Origin: an uncultured Dermabacter sp.
GTDB lineage: Bacteria > Actinomycetota > Actinomycetes > Actinomycetales > Dermabacteraceae
NCBI GenBank assembly: GCA_947252755.1
Contig: CAMXWV010000003.1
Span: 1-64,000 of the forward strand
Length of the DNA stretch: 64,000 bases
Direction of reading: 5' to 3'
Shown: in pieces, positions 8,501 through 16,539 of the stretch
How the letters are laid out: the number at the start of each line of letters is the position of its first letter
Numbering within the stretch: position 1 is the first letter of the stretch
Translations under genes and position numbers: made by a program
The notes under the pieces: model-generated
Databases searched by the model: none
What the model was told of the DNA's origin: nothing
Seen by the model: the letters and a program-made list of their open reading frames with translations, nothing else

Positions 8501-8580
8501 ACTTCTCTGGTGCAGCCAGAGTATTGCCCGTGGCTTCGCGCGCACGCTAAGGTGAAAACGTAAGTTATCAAGGGGGAATC

Positions 8581-9036
8581 GTGAAGAAGCTCAATCCACA
8601 GCTCACTGCTGTCCGCGACGCACGCCTCGGTCTTAAAATCGCTGACCTGACGTTCAAACGCGCCCTCATCAACGCCGCGAACGCCGGCGAATCACAGCGC
8701 GCAATCGGACGCGCAGCCAGCATTTCCCAACCGGCCGTAGGAAACCACCTAGCAAACTCAAAGTACATCCGCCCAATTCCCGAAGGCTTCAGCGGATCGG
8801 ACCCCGTGGAGATCTGCCAGCGCTACCACCTGGGCCAGCTCACCGAAGAGCAACTTTTCGATGAGCTCACCCGCTGGGAGTACGCACCTATACCCGAAGC
8901 TGCACATGTCCTCGATGAGCCACCCCACGAGCCCGGTACATGGGAAGATGTCCTCGTCGCCACGAACATGGACTACATCTCCACAGAACAGTACGCGCGA
9001 CTACTCCACATGATGGAAGAAGATAACCCGCACTAG
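8581..9036 (+). CDS. Small HTH protein, antitoxin-like, orphan
   Basis: A 151-residue protein starting with GTG after AAGGGGGA. Residues 38-60 (SQRAIGRAASISQPAVGNHL) form a helix-turn-helix. The C-terminal half is acidic and unrecognised, with QRYHLGQLTEEQLFDELTRW and a Pro/Glu-rich middle. This layout resembles antitoxins that repress their own promoter, but no toxin-like frame lies beside it: upstream is an AraC relic and downstream is nagA. It is less GC-rich than its neighbours, which with the adjacent decayed genes suggests transfer. Function unknown. Confidence 0.65.
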   Translation: MKKLNPQLTAVRDARLGLKIADLTFKRALINAANAGESQRAIGRAASISQPAVGNHLANSKYIRPIPEGFSGSDPVEICQRYHLGQLTEEQLFDELTRWEYAPIPEAAHVLDEPPHEPGTWEDVLVATNMDYISTEQYARLLHMMEEDNPH

Positions 9037-9038
9037 TG

Positions 9039-9077
9039 AACAGGGTGCTACACAATGGCCTCAGCCAACAGGGTGCT
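9039..9077. repeat. Short direct repeat AACAGGGTGCT
   Basis: The 11-base word occurs at 9039-9049 and 9067-9077, directly after the stop of the HTH gene. It could be the trace of an insertion-sequence end or a tandem duplication. No transposase is next to it. Confidence 0.4.
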
Positions 9078-9256
9078 TCCTTATTGCTAGGTCTTTTGGG
9101 GGTGGGGCCTAGGTGGGATTGAACGCATCGCGCATGTCTCGTTCGGCTGCGGTGATCGGCTGTGCACCCCAACCCATACCGCCCCCCGCACAACACCCGT
9201 TCACCATCTACTGCTGGTTGGCATCCGCCGCCGGTGTTGGAGGATCTGATTCGCGT

Positions 9257-10474
9257 ATGACACGCACTATCACCGCCACTGTGTTGGACGGCTGGGGCCG
9301 CATCATCGGGGGTGGGGTTGAGCTCGCGGAGGATGGCACGGTGCAGGCCCTGCTGCCCGCACCCGCCGAGGGACACGAGCCGGCGCCGGGGGAGCATGGT
9401 GCGCCCTCCCGCTTCCTGATTCCCGGCCTGGTGGATGTGCACTGTCACGGTGGCGGGGGAGCCTCCTTCCCGAATGACATCACCCCAGATGCGATCCGGC
9501 GCGCGGCCCGCACTCACCTGGAGCGCGGCACCACCACTCTGATCGCCTCCACCGTGTCCCTTGATGACCCGGTCCCCGCGATCACTGCGCTTGCGGACGC
9601 TTGCGATGCCGGAGTGTTGGCCGGCATTCACCTGGAGGGCCCGTTCATTTCGCCTTGCCGAGCCGGGGCTCAGGATCCCGACGCGATCCGCCCGATCAGC
9701 CTGGACACGCTTGCGCAGTGGCTGGAGGCGGGCCGCGGTTGGATCCGCACCGTTACGATCGCTCCTGAACTGGAGAACGCGGTGGATGCCGCGCGGCTGC
9801 TGCTCACGAACGGGGCGAAACCGTCCTGGGGTCACACGGACGCGGACGGTGACACTGTGCGCAGCGTGATTGAGCAGACCACGGCGATCGGTGATGAGCT
9901 GGGCATCCGCCCTGCTCAGACCGCTACCCACCTGTTCAATGCAATGCCGCCGCTGCTGCATCGAGAACCGGGACCGGTGCGGGAGCTGCTCGCGGCAAGC
10001 AGGCGCGGTGAATGCGTGGTGGAGCTGATTGGGGACGGTGTGCACCTGGCGCCTGAGCTCGTGGCGGACCTGCTCACCATTGATGACCAGAACCCGTCGG
10101 GACCCGGTGGCGCCATGCTTGTCACCGATGCGATGGCAGGTGCCGGCATGGCGGACGGCGCCTACCGGCTCGGTGCCCTCGCCGTCACGATTGAGAACGG
10201 CGTGGCCCGTTTGACCGACGGCGGCGCAATCGCCGGCGGCACCAGCCGACTCAGCGACCAACTAGCCGTGCTCGCCCAGCAGGGCGTGGCTCTCAGCACC
10301 CTTGTTCACGCCGTGTGTGCGGCACCGGCCCGCGCCCTGGGGCTTGACGTTCCGTCGAGTGCCGCCGTGGGTCAGCCGCTCACCGGTGTGCTGCTGAATG
10401 AGAACCTGCAGGTGCTGGAGGTGTTCCACGCCGGGGCTGTGGTGTGGGACAGTCAGCAGGGTGAGCGCCCCTAG
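9257..10474 (+). CDS. nagA: N-acetylglucosamine-6-phosphate deacetylase
   Basis: A 405-residue amidohydrolase that removes acetate from GlcNAc-6-phosphate to give glucosamine-6-phosphate in the cytoplasm. Metal and catalytic residues are in place: H62 and H64 in GLVDVHCHGGGG, E127 in HLEGPF, H193 in WGHTDADG, H225 in THLFNAM and D291 in LVTDAMAG. The ATG at 9257 is chosen over an in-frame start 48 codons upstream because GGAGGAT lies at 9239-9245 and the conserved sequence begins here. No nagB or GlcNAc transporter is adjacent. Confidence 0.92.
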   Translation: MTRTITATVLDGWGRIIGGGVELAEDGTVQALLPAPAEGHEPAPGEHGAPSRFLIPGLVDVHCHGGGGASFPNDITPDAIRRAARTHLERGTTTLIASTVSLDDPVPAITALADACDAGVLAGIHLEGPFISPCRAGAQDPDAIRPISLDTLAQWLEAGRGWIRTVTIAPELENAVDAARLLLTNGAKPSWGHTDADGDTVRSVIEQTTAIGDELGIRPAQTATHLFNAMPPLLHREPGPVRELLAASRRGECVVELIGDGVHLAPELVADLLTIDDQNPSGPGGAMLVTDAMAGAGMADGAYRLGALAVTIENGVARLTDGGAIAGGTSRLSDQLAVLAQQGVALSTLVHAVCAAPARALGLDVPSSAAVGQPLTGVLLNENLQVLEVFHAGAVVWDSQQGERP

Positions 10475-10573
10475 GCCCCCAGGGATGGGGCCACTCAACC
10501 GTTTGGTTGATGCGTCGCACTGCGCCGGGGCCGCATGATGGAACAGAAGCCGATTCCACTGACCAGGAGAACC

Positions 10574-11089
10574 ATGTCAAGTACCGCCCTCCAGTCCGCA
10601 ACCGGTGTGAGCCCGCGCCGCCTGTACCGCACATTCGCCACCGCGGAGATGGTGACGTGGGCGCTGCTGATCCTCGGCATGATCGTGAAGTACGTGCTGC
10701 ACATGGGGGATCTTCCGGTGCGGATCGGCGGCAGCATCCACGGTTTCGTGTTCCTCGCCTACTGCGTGTCCACCGTGCTGGTGTGGACGGACCAGCGCTG
10801 GCCCGCCGCGAAAGGCATCCTGGGACTGGTGCTGGCGATCGTCCCGTTTGCCACGCTGCCCTTTGAAAAGCACGCGGAGAAAGCCGGGCTGCTCTCCGAC
10901 CAGTGGCGGATCAGCCGCCACGGTGAGGAGCCAGCCCCGGGTCAGGAGCGTGCCGGCACTGCTGCGGAGAAGCTGCTGGCAGTGATTCTGCGCCGCCCGA
11001 TCCTGGCGGGCATTGTGCTGCTGCTGTTCGTGGCCGGCCTGTTCACCGTGCTGCTGCAGGCAGGCCCGCCCACCGAATGGGGCCGCTGA
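10574..11089 (+). CDS. DUF3817 integral membrane protein
   Basis: A 171-residue protein with hydrophobic segments at YRTFATAEMVTWALLILGMI, around IHGFVFLAYCVSTVLVW, GILGLVLAIVPFATLP and near the C-terminus. The arrangement fits DUF3817, a small membrane family of unknown function common in Actinomycetota. The ATG at 10574 has AGGAGA four bases upstream and is preferred over an ATG 13 codons earlier. Stands alone downstream of nagA. Confidence 0.75.
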   Translation: MSSTALQSATGVSPRRLYRTFATAEMVTWALLILGMIVKYVLHMGDLPVRIGGSIHGFVFLAYCVSTVLVWTDQRWPAAKGILGLVLAIVPFATLPFEKHAEKAGLLSDQWRISRHGEEPAPGQERAGTAAEKLLAVILRRPILAGIVLLLFVAGLFTVLLQAGPPTEWGR

Positions 11090-11191
11090 ACCGCGCCTGC
11101 GGCATGGACTGTTCAGCCGCGCCTCAGGCGTGTCTCCCCAATCGTGACGAAGCGTCATTCGGGCCCCATGTTCAGCGGCAGAGTCGGATCT

Positions 11192-11587
11192 TCACTCGGC
11201 TACGAGTTCAACTTCGAAGCCTTCCTCGTTTTCTAGGAACAGTGCTGTGTGGTGCGGGCCGCCCGCGTGTGGGTAGCGCTCCGCGAACAACTCCCGCCAG
11301 CCATGCTGGTCGGCTTCTGCGCGAAGGTGATCGAGCTGTGCCCGATCGGTGGCGCGCAGAGCGAGGTGGTTGAGACCGGCGCGGGTTCGCTCATGGGGCC
11401 CAGAAACATCCGGAGACTGTTCCAGCACCAGGTAAACACCACTCGGGTGCCGCCAGGTGCGACCGACTGTCCAGGCTGGGTCATGGTTGGCGGACCAGCC
11501 GAGCGAGGTGAGGAGCCAATCAAAGGACGGCGCGGCCTGTTCCACATTCGTGGTCCAGAGCTCGATGTGGTGGACGACGTTTCTCAT
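11192..11587 (-). CDS. VOC/glyoxalase-fold protein
   Basis: A 131-residue single-domain vicinal-oxygen-chelate protein: HHIELWTTNVEQAAPSFDWL at the N-terminus, NHLALRA in the middle and GPHHTALFLENEEGFEVELV at the C-terminus, giving the usual metal-binding His and Glu. Such proteins include glyoxalases, extradiol dioxygenases and resistance proteins. The specific reaction is unknown. The start appears leaderless. Confidence 0.8.
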   Translation of the reverse strand: MRNVVHHIELWTTNVEQAAPSFDWLLTSLGWSANHDPAWTVGRTWRHPSGVYLVLEQSPDVSGPHERTRAGLNHLALRATDRAQLDHLRAEADQHGWRELFAERYPHAGGPHHTALFLENEEGFEVELVAE

Positions 11588-11593
11588 GCCATC

Positions 11594-11599
11594 ACCGTA
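11594..11599 (-). promoter_or_regulatory. -10 box, leaderless start of the VOC gene
   Basis: On the minus strand TACGGT is followed by six bases and the ATG at 11587. No clear Shine-Dalgarno sequence is present. Confidence 0.4.
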
Positions 11600-11675
11600 G
11601 TGGGAGGGTCATTGCCCCGGCCCATTGTGGCCGTCAGCGCCCGTCGATGAGCGAGCAGAAGCGTGCACGCCAGTG

Positions 11676-11681
11676 CACAAT
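11676..11681 (+). promoter_or_regulatory. -10-like box, possible leaderless start of the GNAT gene
   Basis: CACAAT followed by six bases and ATG 11688. Weaker than the TANNNT boxes seen at other genes here. Confidence 0.3.
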
Positions 11682-11687
11682 GGGCCC

Positions 11688-12182
11688 ATGTCGGACCGAC
11701 GCTTCCGTATACGGCTTGCCGATCCCAACGACGCTCCCGGCTGTGCATACGTGCACCACACGTCGTGGGTCGAGACGTACTCCGAGCTGCTCCCTGCCTC
11801 CCACTGGGACACCGACACTCTCGAGCAACGCACCATGTCTTGGCAGCGATTGCTCGACGGCGGAAAGGTTGTGACCCTGGCAGAGTCCGGAGAACAGGTC
11901 ATCGGGATTGCCATCACGAACACGGCCCGCGAGCGAGGTGGCCACGATCCTGTGCGCGAGCTCGAGCTGTCCTGCCTCTACGTGCTCTCGGCACACCACG
12001 GCAGCGGAGTCGGCCAAGCACTCCTCGACGCCGTCCTACCTCCCGACACCCCCGCTCAGCTCTGGGTTGCGGAGCACAACCCGCGGGCCCGACGGTTCTA
12101 CGAGCGCAACGGTTTCACTCCCGACGGAACCCAGTTCACCAATGACAGCCAGGGACTGGACGAGATCCGACTCGTCCGGTGA
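11688..12182 (+). CDS. GNAT-family N-acetyltransferase
   Basis: A 164-residue acetyl-CoA-dependent acetyltransferase. The N-terminus FRIRLADPNDAPGCAYVHHT, the CoA-binding region LSCLYVLSAHHGSGVGQALL (motif A, with GSGVGQ for Q/RxxGxG/A) and the C-terminal NPRARRFYERNGFTPDG (motif B) are typical. Substrate unknown. I start at ATG 11688, where the conserved sequence begins. An upstream in-frame GTG has no support. Confidence 0.88.
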   Translation: MSDRRFRIRLADPNDAPGCAYVHHTSWVETYSELLPASHWDTDTLEQRTMSWQRLLDGGKVVTLAESGEQVIGIAITNTARERGGHDPVRELELSCLYVLSAHHGSGVGQALLDAVLPPDTPAQLWVAEHNPRARRFYERNGFTPDGTQFTNDSQGLDEIRLVR

Positions 12183-12252
12183 CGGGTCACCGGACTGCTG
12201 GCCCTGCCCTCGAAGCACGCCGAGCCGACCGCTTACGCGGTCATCGAGTTTA

Positions 12253-12586
12253 GTTAACGACCTGCCCGAGATGATGAAGGCATTGTTGGCGTGAGACCAG
12301 GGCAGCGAGATGGTCCAGCACGCGAAGGTCTCCCTGGCCACGGCGATGGCGGTTTACTTCGCCTATTCCCACCCGCCCCTGGCTGAGGCCCAGCGATGAG
12401 AACACGAACTGGCTCTGCTGGGAGTATTTGCCCAAGGGCACGGTGATCCTCGATCACCAGCCTTACCGCACCATCATCGCCGAGGAGATCAGCAATCGAC
12501 CCCGCCGCCGATCGGGCTATCTCGCGCCCATCAAGGCATTCGCTCGACTGCTTGCCGGCGAGCCCGATGTTGCTTCGACGCCTTGA
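12253..12586 (+). pseudogene. Decayed IS30-type transposase C-terminus
   Basis: The first frame reads LPEMMKALLA, a stop where IS30 transposases have Trp, then DQGSEMVQHAKVSLATAMAV and YFAYSHPP. This matches the family block LTWDQG.EMA.H....A.....YF..PHSPW. A frameshift near 12385 then gives DENTNWLCWEYLPKGT and EISNRPRRRSGYLAP, equivalent to NENTNGLLRxYLPKGT and LNxRPRKxLGxxTP, ending VASTP at TGA 12584-12586. The catalytic N-terminal part is missing. It directly adjoins a broken lacI gene. From 12183 to 12252 nothing is recognised. Confidence 0.78.
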
Positions 12587-12605
12587 CATCGCCATCATCT
12601 CCGCA

Positions 12606-12695
12606 TGGGGCGCCCTTGTCCTTGTGGTTCAGGGCGAGCGAAAGCAACGCCATCGAGATGCCGAGCTGGTCGGCGATATCCCGCATTCGTACCAT
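12606..12695 (-). pseudogene. Broken lacI-type gene: first ~30 codons only
   Basis: On the minus strand an ATG at 12695, preceded by GGGAGGGAG, opens a frame reading MRDIADQLGISMALLSLALN, the invariant N-terminal helix-turn-helix of LacI/GalR regulators. Similarity stops at about 12606, where the IS30-type remnant begins. The rest of the gene is gone, so an insertion or associated deletion destroyed it. Its operators survive just upstream. Confidence 0.72.
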
Positions 12696-12728
12696 CACGA
12701 CTCCCTCCCTCGGGTCTCGTCACCCGCT

Positions 12729-12742
12729 GTCAATCGATTGAC
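12729..12742. promoter_or_regulatory. Palindromic LacI-type operator 1
   Basis: GTCAATCGATTGAC is a perfect 14-base palindrome with the central CG typical of LacI/GalR operators. It lies 34 bases upstream of the broken lacI start and pairs with a second copy. Confidence 0.6.
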
Positions 12743-12757
12743 CCGCGGCGGAGAGAA

Positions 12758-12771
12758 GTCAAACGGTTGAC
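12758..12771. promoter_or_regulatory. Palindromic LacI-type operator 2
   Basis: GTCAAACGGTTGAC shares arms GTCAA/TTGAC and the central CG with operator 1, 29 bases away centre to centre. The consensus is GTCAANCGNTTGAC. Its own regulator is destroyed, so it may be orphaned. Confidence 0.55.
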
Positions 12772-12871
12772 CCAACGGCGCGGAGCCCCTCAGCCCTTGG
12801 GACAGGCTCTTCGCTGATGCGAGCTGACACGCGGCTACTCCTCGTGGGCACTCGCTCTTCTTGATTCATGC

Positions 12872-12900
12872 TTGACGCTCGTGACGGCCTACTGTACAAT
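12872..12900 (+). promoter_or_regulatory. Sigma-70-type promoter of the LacI/ABC operon
   Basis: TTGACG (12872-12877), a 17-base spacer and TACAAT (12895-12900) form the best -35/-10 pair in the window. Transcription would start near 12907. A second -10-like box, TAGTGT at 12931-12936, lies six bases before the ATG at 12943 and could give a leaderless transcript. Confidence 0.65.
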
Positions 12901-12915
12901 TATCACATCCTCGAA

Positions 12916-12929
12916 CCTAAACGCTTAGG
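12916..12929. promoter_or_regulatory. LacI-type operator of the intact regulator
   Basis: CCTAAACGCTTAGG has arms CCTAA/TTAGG around a central CG, the LacI/GalR pattern. It lies just downstream of the promoter and ahead of the lacI-type gene, so binding would block the whole operon. The arms differ from the GTCAA/TTGAC sites nearby, implying a different recognition helix. Confidence 0.55.
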
Positions 12930-12942
12930 ATAGTGTTGATCG

Positions 12943-13989
12943 ATGATGCCCACGATGGCCGACGTCAGTCGTCGAAGCGGACTAAGTGTCTGGACTGTGT
13001 CGCAAGTCTTGAACGGTAAGCCCGGCGTTTCCGAGAAGAGCCAGCAGGCGGTTCATGACGCCGCGCTCGATCTGGGCTACGTCGTCAACAGCGCTGCGCG
13101 CGACCTCAAACGCAACCGCCGCAGCGGAATCTCAGTGATCACCGCAAGCACCGAGAACAGCTACTACGTCGATCTCGTGCAAGGCATTCACTCTGAGCTA
13201 CTCGGATCTACTCATACTGCAATGGTCTCCGACATTGCGTCCGAGGGACACTACACCTCAAGCATCGAGGACCAGACCATTCAGACCGTGCTCGGGATGC
13301 GGCCCGCTGGACTCATTACGACCCTCCCCTTGTCCGTCAAAAATCTCGACCTTCTTGGGCGGTGGGAGGTTGATGTAGTCTTCGTCGACTCACCTCCACC
13401 TCCCGAAGCCGGTGACGCAGCGAGCGTCACCACGGACAACGTGCAGGCGAGCAGTGACCTTGGCGATCATCTTGGGATGCACGGTTATCGCGACTGGGTC
13501 TGCATCATGTATCCGTCGCGGTGGCCTACCCGTGCACCCCGGGTCGAGGGTCTGCGCGCCGCAGCCCTACGGCACAGCGCGACCCTGACCATCCTGGACG
13601 CAGAGAACGATCCCGGGTCGGCCGCTGCAGCCCTCTCGGAGTATCTGGCGTCTGGAGCGCGACCTGACGCGGTCATCGCAGGAAACAATCCATTACTGCA
13701 AGGGGTGATGGGCGCATTGTCCGCGCACTCGCTGGTCGCCGCGAAGGATGTGGGCCTGGTTTCGTTCGATGAGTTCGCGTGGGCTCCTCTCACTACGCCG
13801 TCGATGACCGTGATCGACGAGAACGCCTCTCTAATCGGCAGACGAGCCGCCGCTCTACTGCTGGAACTGATCGAACGCCGCAAGACCGCCGAGAAGCCAG
13901 CCGTGTTTAACGGCACCTACCTCCCAGAAGACCGGATTGTCATGCCCGCCAAACTGACGATTCGCGAGTCTTGCGGATGTCCCGCCTGA
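12943..13989 (+). CDS. LacI/GalR-family transcriptional regulator
   Basis: A 348-residue regulator with the N-terminal helix-turn-helix PTMADVSRRSGLSVWTVSQV and hinge-region residues KPGVSEKSQQAVHDAALDLG, followed by a periplasmic-binding-protein-like sugar domain. Length is normal. ATG 12943 is used. The next ATG at 12946 is equally possible. The C-terminus ends in Cys-Gly-Cys (ESCGCPA). It is the first gene of the transport operon, 49 bases before the binding-protein gene, and probably represses it until the transported sugar or a metabolite is present. Confidence 0.9.
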   Translation: MMPTMADVSRRSGLSVWTVSQVLNGKPGVSEKSQQAVHDAALDLGYVVNSAARDLKRNRRSGISVITASTENSYYVDLVQGIHSELLGSTHTAMVSDIASEGHYTSSIEDQTIQTVLGMRPAGLITTLPLSVKNLDLLGRWEVDVVFVDSPPPPEAGDAASVTTDNVQASSDLGDHLGMHGYRDWVCIMYPSRWPTRAPRVEGLRAAALRHSATLTILDAENDPGSAAAALSEYLASGARPDAVIAGNNPLLQGVMGALSAHSLVAAKDVGLVSFDEFAWAPLTTPSMTVIDENASLIGRRAAALLLELIERRKTAEKPAVFNGTYLPEDRIVMPAKLTIRESCGCPA

Positions 13990-14038
13990 CCTGACACTGC
14001 CCCCACCATCCCATCTCCGACACCACGACAAGGACGTC

Positions 14039-14992
14039 ATGAAGATCAGCCGCAGGACCGCTCTCGGCGCCGCCTTTGCAGCAACAGCTTTCGGGCTGAC
14101 TGCTTGCACGACCGGCGACGAAGCCGTAAAGCCACGCACCACGAAGATCGAGTCGATCGGCTTGATGGTGCAGGATATGTCCAATCCCTTCTTCGCCGCG
14201 ATGGAGAAGGGCGCGCAAGACGCTGCACGTGAGTTAGGCGCTGACCTAAACGTTCAGGACGCGCAGCTGGACCTCGCCGAGCAGTACAACCAGATCGACA
14301 ATTTCATACTGCAAGGCGTCGATCTCATCGTCATCAGCGCCATCGACAGCGAAGGTATCGCACCTGCAGTCACACGAGCCCAGAACAACGGTGCGATCGT
14401 CATCGCCGTCGACTCCGCCGCCGACGGAGCCAACGCGACCGTGATGACGGACGCCGTCGAAGCCGGCGAGATCTCCGCCCGATATTTGTTCGAACAGATG
14501 GGTGGCGCCGGCAGGATCCTCATCGTCGACGGGACGCCCCTACAGACGATCCGCGACCGCGTCACCGGGTGCATGAATGTCCTCGAAGAGTTCCCCGACA
14601 TCGAAATCGCCGGTCACCAGTCTTCCAACAACGACCGCGCCTCTGGACTCACCGTGACCACCGACATGCTTACCTCTGCCCCAGACGTAACCGGCATCTG
14701 GGCGATGAACGACCCCTCAGCACTCGGCGCAGTGCTCGCCGTCGAACAGGCCGGGCTCGCCGACCAGATCGTTGTCACCGGCATCGATGGCAGCCCCGAA
14801 GCGGTCGAGGAATTCAAACGCCCCACCACCCCGTTCATTGGCTTCGCCACCCAGGACCCCGCCGAGATGGTGCGGCAGGGCGTCAAAGCGGCCCAGGGCA
14901 TCGTCGCCGGGAATCCCCCCGTCGAGTCCACCATCCTCATCCCCAGCGAGCTCTACACCCACGAGACCATCGACACCTACGAAGGCTGGTGA
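14039..14992 (+). CDS. Ribose-type sugar ABC transporter, substrate-binding lipoprotein
   Basis: A 317-residue periplasmic-binding-protein domain of the RbsB type (peripla_BP_4). It has a Tat-like ISRR start and a lipobox ending FGLTAC, with C23 the lipidated residue, so it is anchored outside the membrane. The mature part begins with IGLMVQDMSNPFFAAMEKGA, the hallmark of the ribose/xylose/galactose group, and VTGIDGSPEAVEEF near the hinge. The sugar is not predictable. The stop overlaps the start of the ATPase gene. Confidence 0.9.
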   Translation: MKISRRTALGAAFAATAFGLTACTTGDEAVKPRTTKIESIGLMVQDMSNPFFAAMEKGAQDAARELGADLNVQDAQLDLAEQYNQIDNFILQGVDLIVISAIDSEGIAPAVTRAQNNGAIVIAVDSAADGANATVMTDAVEAGEISARYLFEQMGGAGRILIVDGTPLQTIRDRVTGCMNVLEEFPDIEIAGHQSSNNDRASGLTVTTDMLTSAPDVTGIWAMNDPSALGAVLAVEQAGLADQIVVTGIDGSPEAVEEFKRPTTPFIGFATQDPAEMVRQGVKAAQGIVAGNPPVESTILIPSELYTHETIDTYEGW

Positions 14993-16539
14993 GCATCGTG
15001 GCCACACAGCAGCACCTCCACGACACCTCTCCCCGACCATTGCTCCAGCTGCGAGGGATCTCCAAGCGCTACGGAGCAACTCAAGCACTGGACGACGTCC
15101 ACCTCGACCTCTACCCAGGCGAAATCCATGCACTCATGGGCGAGAACGGGGCCGGGAAGTCAACCCTCATGAAGATCCTCGCCGGAAACGAACCCCGTGA
15201 CGCCGGGAAGATCATCTTCGACGGGCACGAGATCGAAATCGTCTCTCCCGCGTCAGCGGCGAAGCACGGTATTGCGATCATCCATCAGGAGCTCAACACC
15301 GTCCCGGACATGACTGTGGCCGAGAACCTAGCACTCGGCCACGAACCGAGAACCCCTTTGGGAACGCTCGACCGCAAGCGCATGCTCGCCGACGCCCGCG
15401 CAAAGCTGGCCCTGATCGGCGCAACGGTCGACCCGCGCACTCCCCTTGGTCGACTTAGCGTCGGTAGACAGCAGATGGTCGAGATAGCCCGCGCCGTCGG
15501 TGAGGACGCCAGAGTCCTCGTCCTGGATGAACCCACCGCGGCACTTTCCCGCAGCGAGTCTGAACAGCTCTATGAGCTGGTCGAAGAAATGCGGGACAAG
15601 GGAGTCGCCTTGGTGTTCATCTCGCACCGTATGGAGGAGGTTTGGAGGCTCGCCGACCGTCTTACCGTGTTTCGTGATGGCAAGCTCGTCGGCACGCGCG
15701 ACAAGGAAGCAATCGAGCCTGCCGACGTCGTTCGGATGATGGTCGGGCGCGACGTGGACGACCTGTACGGGCACCCCGACCGCACACCTGGCGAAACTGT
15801 CCTGGAGGTCCGGGATCTCGAAGGGGAGGATGTCGGGCCCGCCACCCTCACAGTAAGGGCTGGCGAGGTTGTCGCCATGAGCGGGCTCATCGGTGCCGGC
15901 CGCACAGAGCTGGTGCGCATGATCTACGGAGCAGACCCCCATCACAGTGGGACCGTCGCAATCAACGGCCGACCCGTGCAGGTACGCCGACCCGCCCAAG
16001 CGATCACCTCAGGAATCGCAATGGTCCCCGAGAGCCGCAAGGAGCAGGCACTGTTCCTCGACCACTCCGTTGAGCAGAACATTTCCATCAGCACCCTCGA
16101 CTCCTACGCGACCGCAGGCGTGCTCCGCAAGAGCGCGATTCGCGCCTCGGTCCGCGCAGAGATGTCGCGGCTGAACTTACGGCAGAACGCGCTCGGACTC
16201 TCCGTCAGATCCTTGTCGGGAGGAAACCAGCAGAAGGCAGTCCTGGCCCGCTGGCTTATGGCCGACTCCGACTTGCTGATCCTCGACGAGCCCACTCGAG
16301 GCGTCGATATCGGCGCCAAACGGGAGATCTACGACGCGATCAATGCCCTCGCCGCGGAAGGCAAAGCCATCCTCGTTGTCTCCTCTGACCTGCCCGAAGC
16401 GATCGGGATCAGCGACCGTCTCCTCGTCATGCGTGCGGGGCGGATCGTCGCCGAGCTCGCTTCATCAACCACCTCTGAGACCGACGTCATGTTCCACGCC
16501 ACCGGCACCGTAGCCACGCCCGAAGGGGAAGCAGAATGA
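14989..16539 (+). CDS. Ribose-type sugar ABC transporter, tandem ATPase
   Basis: A 516-residue protein with two fused nucleotide-binding domains, as in RbsA. Domain 1 has Walker A GENGAGKS (residues 51-58), signature LSVGRQQMVEIARA and Walker B VLVLDEPTAAL. Domain 2 has the degenerate P-loop GLIGAGRTE usual for this family, signature LSGGNQQKAVLARW and LLILDEPTRGVD. I place the start at GTG 14989, overlapping the previous stop as GTGA. GTG 14998 is the alternative. A much longer upstream extension of the frame is antisense to real coding sequence and is rejected. Confidence 0.9.
   Translation: MSIVATQQHLHDTSPRPLLQLRGISKRYGATQALDDVHLDLYPGEIHALMGENGAGKSTLMKILAGNEPRDAGKIIFDGHEIEIVSPASAAKHGIAIIHQELNTVPDMTVAENLALGHEPRTPLGTLDRKRMLADARAKLALIGATVDPRTPLGRLSVGRQQMVEIARAVGEDARVLVLDEPTAALSRSESEQLYELVEEMRDKGVALVFISHRMEEVWRLADRLTVFRDGKLVGTRDKEAIEPADVVRMMVGRDVDDLYGHPDRTPGETVLEVRDLEGEDVGPATLTVRAGEVVAMSGLIGAGRTELVRMIYGADPHHSGTVAINGRPVQVRRPAQAITSGIAMVPESRKEQALFLDHSVEQNISISTLDSYATAGVLRKSAIRASVRAEMSRLNLRQNALGLSVRSLSGGNQQKAVLARWLMADSDLLILDEPTRGVDIGAKREIYDAINALAAEGKAILVVSSDLPEAIGISDRLLVMRAGRIVAELASSTTSETDVMFHATGTVATPEGEAE

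Noticed and set aside
10473..10498. GGCCCC/GGGGCC hairpin behind nagA
   Set aside because: The stem is only six bases without a T-run, within what is expected by chance at this GC content.
14569..14988. N-terminal extension of the sugar ABC ATPase frame
   Set aside because: It overlaps the end of the binding-protein gene in another frame and encodes Arg/His/Pro-rich shadow sequence. GTG 14989 with a stop overlap is the sensible start.
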